A stretch of 34,352 nucleotides of DNA from Thioalkalivibrio sp. (GTDB lineage Bacteria; Pseudomonadota; Gammaproteobacteria; Ectothiorhodospirales; Ectothiorhodospiraceae): NCBI GenBank assembly GCA_007116035.1, contig SKJG01000141.1:1-34352 (forward strand), written 5' to 3'. The notes under the pieces are model-generated. The model worked only from the letters and a program-made list of their open reading frames with translations. It was not told the origin of the DNA and ran no database searches. The position numbers and the translations under genes were made by a program. The number at the start of each line of letters is the position of its first letter. Positions within the stretch are counted from its first letter, which is position 1. This document shows positions 31,558 to 34,352 of this stretch, in pieces.

Positions 31558-32310
31558 TCAGCGCTGCCATTCAAAGCCGGACCCGGGAAACTCCGGCGAA
31601 CCTCCGAAGCGCTCGGAGGAGCCTGCGGGGCCGCCCCGGTCCCAGGTTTCGGGGCGGAATTCGGGTGGGGCCTGGTGCGTGCCCCTCGCGGACGGAGCAC
31701 TGAGCCACTGGTGATCGAAGCTGCCGCCGGCTGGGGCCGAAGGGGCCCTGCGGCGCGGCTCGGGGGCGGGAAAATGATCGCGGTCCGGGCGCGCACCGGG
31801 CACCGTCCCGGGCATCTCTCCGTATTGCGGCAGGCTCCTCGGATCTGCGGCGGGCGGTTGTGCCCAGGTCGGCCTGCCACCGGGTGGTTCTCTGCCATCC
31901 CGGGCGGCACCGGGTGCCACCCGGGGCACAGTTCCCCGGTCCTCCCGGCTGCCGGGGAACTCGCCGCGGAGGGTCCTGGGGGCGAACTCGGGCGGTTCCG
32001 GTGCCCGGGTGGCCGGCGGCGTGGCACGGCCGCTGGCGGGCGGGCTTCGGGTTGCATCGCCGGTTTCGCGTTGCCGCTGCTGACCGAACGACTCCTCGAA
32101 TTCCGCAAGGTAGCCGGGTGGGGGGAATTCGGGCCTTCCGCTGAACGTTGCACGCGGCCCCGTGCGCTGCTGCACTCGAAGCAGAAGGCCACTCTCCACG
32201 GCACCAGCCGCGACGTTCTGCTCCCACGCCGCTGTGCCCGGTGGGCTGACGCCGAGCGCGAGCACGGCCAGCGTGAGGGTCCCGATGAAACGGTTCTTTC
32301 CGATGGTCAC
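31558..32310 (-). CDS. Secreted proline/arginine/glycine-rich protein of unknown function
   Basis: 250 residues from GTG 32310. Residues 1-28 look like a Sec signal peptide: basic start TIGKNR, a hydrophobic core FIGTLTLAVLALGV and a cut near TAA-W. The remainder is low complexity, rich in Pro, Gly, Arg and Glu, with recurring PPEF, PRxxP and EFPGS-like pieces (for example PRTLRGEFPGS and GSPEFPGSGFEWQR). No domain is recognised; it is probably disordered in the periplasm. The frame is open upstream to 32664, but the signal peptide decides the start. Its end is 6 bases from the convergent methyltransferase stop. Strong compositional bias makes homology weak evidence. Confidence 0.65.
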   Translation of the reverse strand: MTIGKNRFIGTLTLAVLALGVSPPGTAAWEQNVAAGAVESGLLLRVQQRTGPRATFSGRPEFPPPGYLAEFEESFGQQRQRETGDATRSPPASGRATPPATRAPEPPEFAPRTLRGEFPGSREDRGTVPRVAPGAARDGREPPGGRPTWAQPPAADPRSLPQYGEMPGTVPGARPDRDHFPAPEPRRRAPSAPAGGSFDHQWLSAPSARGTHQAPPEFRPETWDRGGPAGSSERFGGSPEFPGSGFEWQR

Positions 32311-32524
32311 TGCGTCATTCCCATAGATGTAACGCCTAGTGAAAGAGCATAGGACAGAAAGCGGCCAATTCCAGTCCTGGCCGCGCACGCGGCCCCCGGC
32401 GAGCCTCGGCAACTGCCGCAACGGACCCCGTAGCCAGGGCGGCGAGTGCGAAATCCTTTGACCGTGACCACAGCCCCATGTTGGACTAATACGCTTTTCC
32501 GTGGCGACGCAGAGGTGGACACCA

Positions 32525-34352
32525 GTGGCTACACCGGAACCGACAGGCAACGAGACTCCCCGCATACAGATCAGTCCGCCCGTCTTTATCATCTCGGCCG
32601 TCCTGACGCTGGCCCTGGTTCTGTTCGCCGCCATCTTTACCGGACCCGCGGGAACGCTGTTCAACGCCGTGCAGGGTTGGATCTCGGAATCGGTGGGCTG
32701 GTTCTACGTACTGGCGGTGGCCGGCTTCGTCGTGTTCGTGATCTCGCTTGCGCTGTCGGGCTTCGGCCGCATCCGGCTGGGGCCGGATCACAGCGAGCCG
32801 GATTACACGTACACGTCCTGGTTCGCGATGCTGTTTTCGGCCGGCATGGGCATCGGCCTGATGTTCTTTGGCGTCGCGGAACCGGTGATGCACTACGTGT
32901 CGCCGCCGGTCGGTGAGCCGGAGACGGTGGAAGCGGCGCGTCAGTCGATGCGCATCACCTTCTTCCATTGGGGCGTGCACGCCTGGGCGATCTATGCGGT
33001 GGTGGCCCTGGCGCTGGCCTACTTCGCCTTCCGGCAGGGTCTTCCCCTGACCATCCGTTCGTCGCTGTATCCGCTGATCGGCGATCGCATCTACGGCCCC
33101 ATCGGCCATACGGTGGATATCTTTGCCGTGTTGGGCACGATCTTCGGTGTGGCCACCTCCCTTGGCTTTGGCGTGATCCAGATCAACTCGGGGCTGGAAT
33201 ACCTGTTCGGGATCCCGAACAACGTGACGATCCAGGTCATCCTGATCGCGGTGATCACCGCGATCGCCACCGTCTCGGTGGCACTGGGCCTGGACGCGGG
33301 CATCCGCCGCCTTTCCGTGCTGAACATGATCCTCGCGGGCGGTCTCCTCGCCTTCGTACTGGTGGCCGGTCCCACCGTGTTTCTCCTGCAGACACTGGTG
33401 CAGAACACCGGGAACTACATCTCGAACCTGTTCAGCATGACCTTCAACCTTTACGCCTACGAGCCCACCGGCTGGATCGGCGGCTGGACGCTGATGTATT
33501 GGGGCTGGTGGATTGCCTGGGCGCCGTTCGTGGGGCTGTTCATCGCGAGGGTCTCGCGGGGGCGCACCATCCGCGAGTTCGTCTTCGGCGTGCTGTTCGT
33601 GCCGTTGGGCTTCACGCTGATGTGGATGACCTTCTTTGGCAACACCGCGCTGCACATGATCATGGTGCAGGGCATCACCGAACTCGCCGACGCGGTTGCG
33701 GCCGACACCTCGGTGGCGCTGTTCCAGTTCTTCGAGCAGCTGCCGTTTTCCGCGCTGATGGCCATGATCGCGACGCTGCTGGTGATCACCTTCTTCGTGA
33801 CTTCCTCGGACTCGGGCTCGCTGGTGGTCGACATCCTGGCTTCCGGGGGCCGCGACGATTCTCCGGCCTGGCAGCGTATCTTCTGGGCGATCGTAGAGGG
33901 TGTCGTCGCCGCGACACTATTGGTCGCGGGGGGGTTGGCGGCCTTGCAAACGGCGGCCATTGCCAGTGCACTGCCGTTCACGATCATCATGATCCTGATG
34001 TGCTGGGGTCTCCTCAGCGCGTTGCGTCTCGAGGCGAAGAAGCAGGTCAGCCTGCGCGAGGCGCGCATGGCCCCCACCGGCCCGCGGGGGGCACGCAACT
34101 GGAAGAATCGCCTGCACGCGATGATGTACCAGCCCAAGCGGCGTGAAGTCCTGCGTTACCTCCAGAATGTGGTCAAGCCGGCGTTGTCGGAGGTGGCGGA
34201 GGAACTGCGCAAGCAGGGCATGACCGTGGAGGTGGGCGAGGGCGACGATGATCGGATCTGGGTGGAGGTGCTCCACGGCGACGAGATCGACTTCTTCTAT
34301 TCCGTGCACCCGCGTGCCTACGAGCCGCCAACTTTCGTGATGCGCGATACCC
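32525..34352 (+). CDS. BCCT-family osmolyte transporter (betaine/choline/carnitine type), C-terminus cut by window edge
   Basis: Sodium- or proton-coupled importer of compatible solutes. The frame from GTG 32525 (VATPEPTGNE, with AGAGGTGG upstream) is open for 609 codons to the window end. It has twelve membrane segments and the BCCT landmarks FSAGMGIGLMFFGVAEPVMHY (Gly-rich TM3) and YWGWWIAWAPFVGLFIARVSRGRTIREF, the Trp-rich substrate segment. VITFFVTSSDSGSLVVDILASGG forms the sodium-site region. After the last helix a cytoplasmic tail begins (PKRREVLRYLQNVVKPALSEVAEEL) like that of long BetT-type proteins. Substrate (choline, betaine or ectoine) cannot be decided. It suggests salt stress in the habitat. 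Confidence 0.95.
   Translation, partial: MATPEPTGNETPRIQISPPVFIISAVLTLALVLFAAIFTGPAGTLFNAVQGWISESVGWFYVLAVAGFVVFVISLALSGFGRIRLGPDHSEPDYTYTSWFAMLFSAGMGIGLMFFGVAEPVMHYVSPPVGEPETVEAARQSMRITFFHWGVHAWAIYAVVALALAYFAFRQGLPLTIRSSLYPLIGDRIYGPIGHTVDIFAVLGTIFGVATSLGFGVIQINSGLEYLFGIPNNVTIQVILIAVITAIATVSVALGLDAGIRRLSVLNMILAGGLLAFVLVAGPTVFLLQTLVQNTGNYISNLFSMTFNLYAYEPTGWIGGWTLMYWGWWIAWAPFVGLFIARVSRGRTIREFVFGVLFVPLGFTLMWMTFFGNTALHMIMVQGITELADAVAADTSVALFQFFEQLPFSALMAMIATLLVITFFVTSSDSGSLVVDILASGGRDDSPAWQRIFWAIVEGVVAATLLVAGGLAALQTAAIASALPFTIIMILMCWGLLSALRLEAKKQVSLREARMAPTGPRGARNWKNRLHAMMYQPKRREVLRYLQNVVKPALSEVAEELRKQGMTVEVGEGDDDRIWVEVLHGDEIDFFYSVHPRAYEPPTFVMRDT

Noticed and set aside
1-34352. CRISPR arrays, insertion sequences, prophage genes or rRNA
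   Set aside because: No regularly spaced repeats, transposase or phage motifs, or rRNA-like stretches were seen on either strand.

Overview
The window is chromosomal DNA of a high-GC gammaproteobacterium. Evidence is the gammaproteobacterial gene order pcnB-folK-deoxynucleoside kinase-panB-panC-panD, frequent GTG starts, 1-4 base stop/start overlaps and REP-type palindromes between genes. A carboxysome shell protein (CsoS1D type) points to a CO2-fixing chemolithoautotroph. Together with a cyanide-insensitive-type bd oxidase, PEP carboxylase and a BCCT osmolyte transporter, this suggests a halophilic or alkaliphilic sulfur oxidiser near Ectothiorhodospiraceae/Thioalkalivibrio. That placement is inference. 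No mobile element, phage, CRISPR array, rRNA or intact tRNA was seen.

Layout. (a) 1-3621, minus: cydA-cydB, then a REP pair, then cydD running off the left edge; this is bd oxidase and its assembly exporter. (b) 3796-8254, plus: an iron block. bfd and bfr (iron storage) are followed by tonB-exbB-exbD, a TonB-dependent receptor that has lost its N-terminal part, and a promoter overlapped by a good Fur box that leads to a tiny cysteine-containing ORF and a possible HemS/ChuX-like protein. (c) 8472-12111: lrgA-lrgB, a small cupin, an ERCC4-HhH nuclease (minus) and a transglutaminase-like protease. (d) 12472-13509: csoS1D with an unrecognised partner, separate from any visible carboxysome operon. 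(e) 13798-16720, minus: a stand-alone HIRAN protein, a WYL regulator and a Tat-exported metallo-beta-lactamase-fold hydrolase whose 3' end is duplicated in tandem. (f) 17171-19911: a membrane-anchored unknown with ycgN, a convergent overlapping GST, and hslR-nudix. (g) 20044-24665, plus: pcnB-folK-dNK-panB-panC-panD, linking RNA turnover, folate and pantothenate/CoA synthesis. (h) 24817-31551: ppc and glgA (minus) and pgi plus a DUF938 methyltransferase (plus), central carbon and glycogen metabolism. (i) 31558-34352: a secreted proline/arginine-rich unknown (minus) and a BCCT transporter cut by the right edge.

At least three families of short palindromes occupy the gaps, mostly in inverted pairs (1047-1124, 13569-13641, 24687-24792), with a single copy near 10222 and a tandem pair at 15555-15700. 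The least explained parts are the csoS1D satellite pair, the Fur-controlled small-ORF/HemS-like pair, the broken receptor after exbD, and the ERCC4 and HIRAN proteins.
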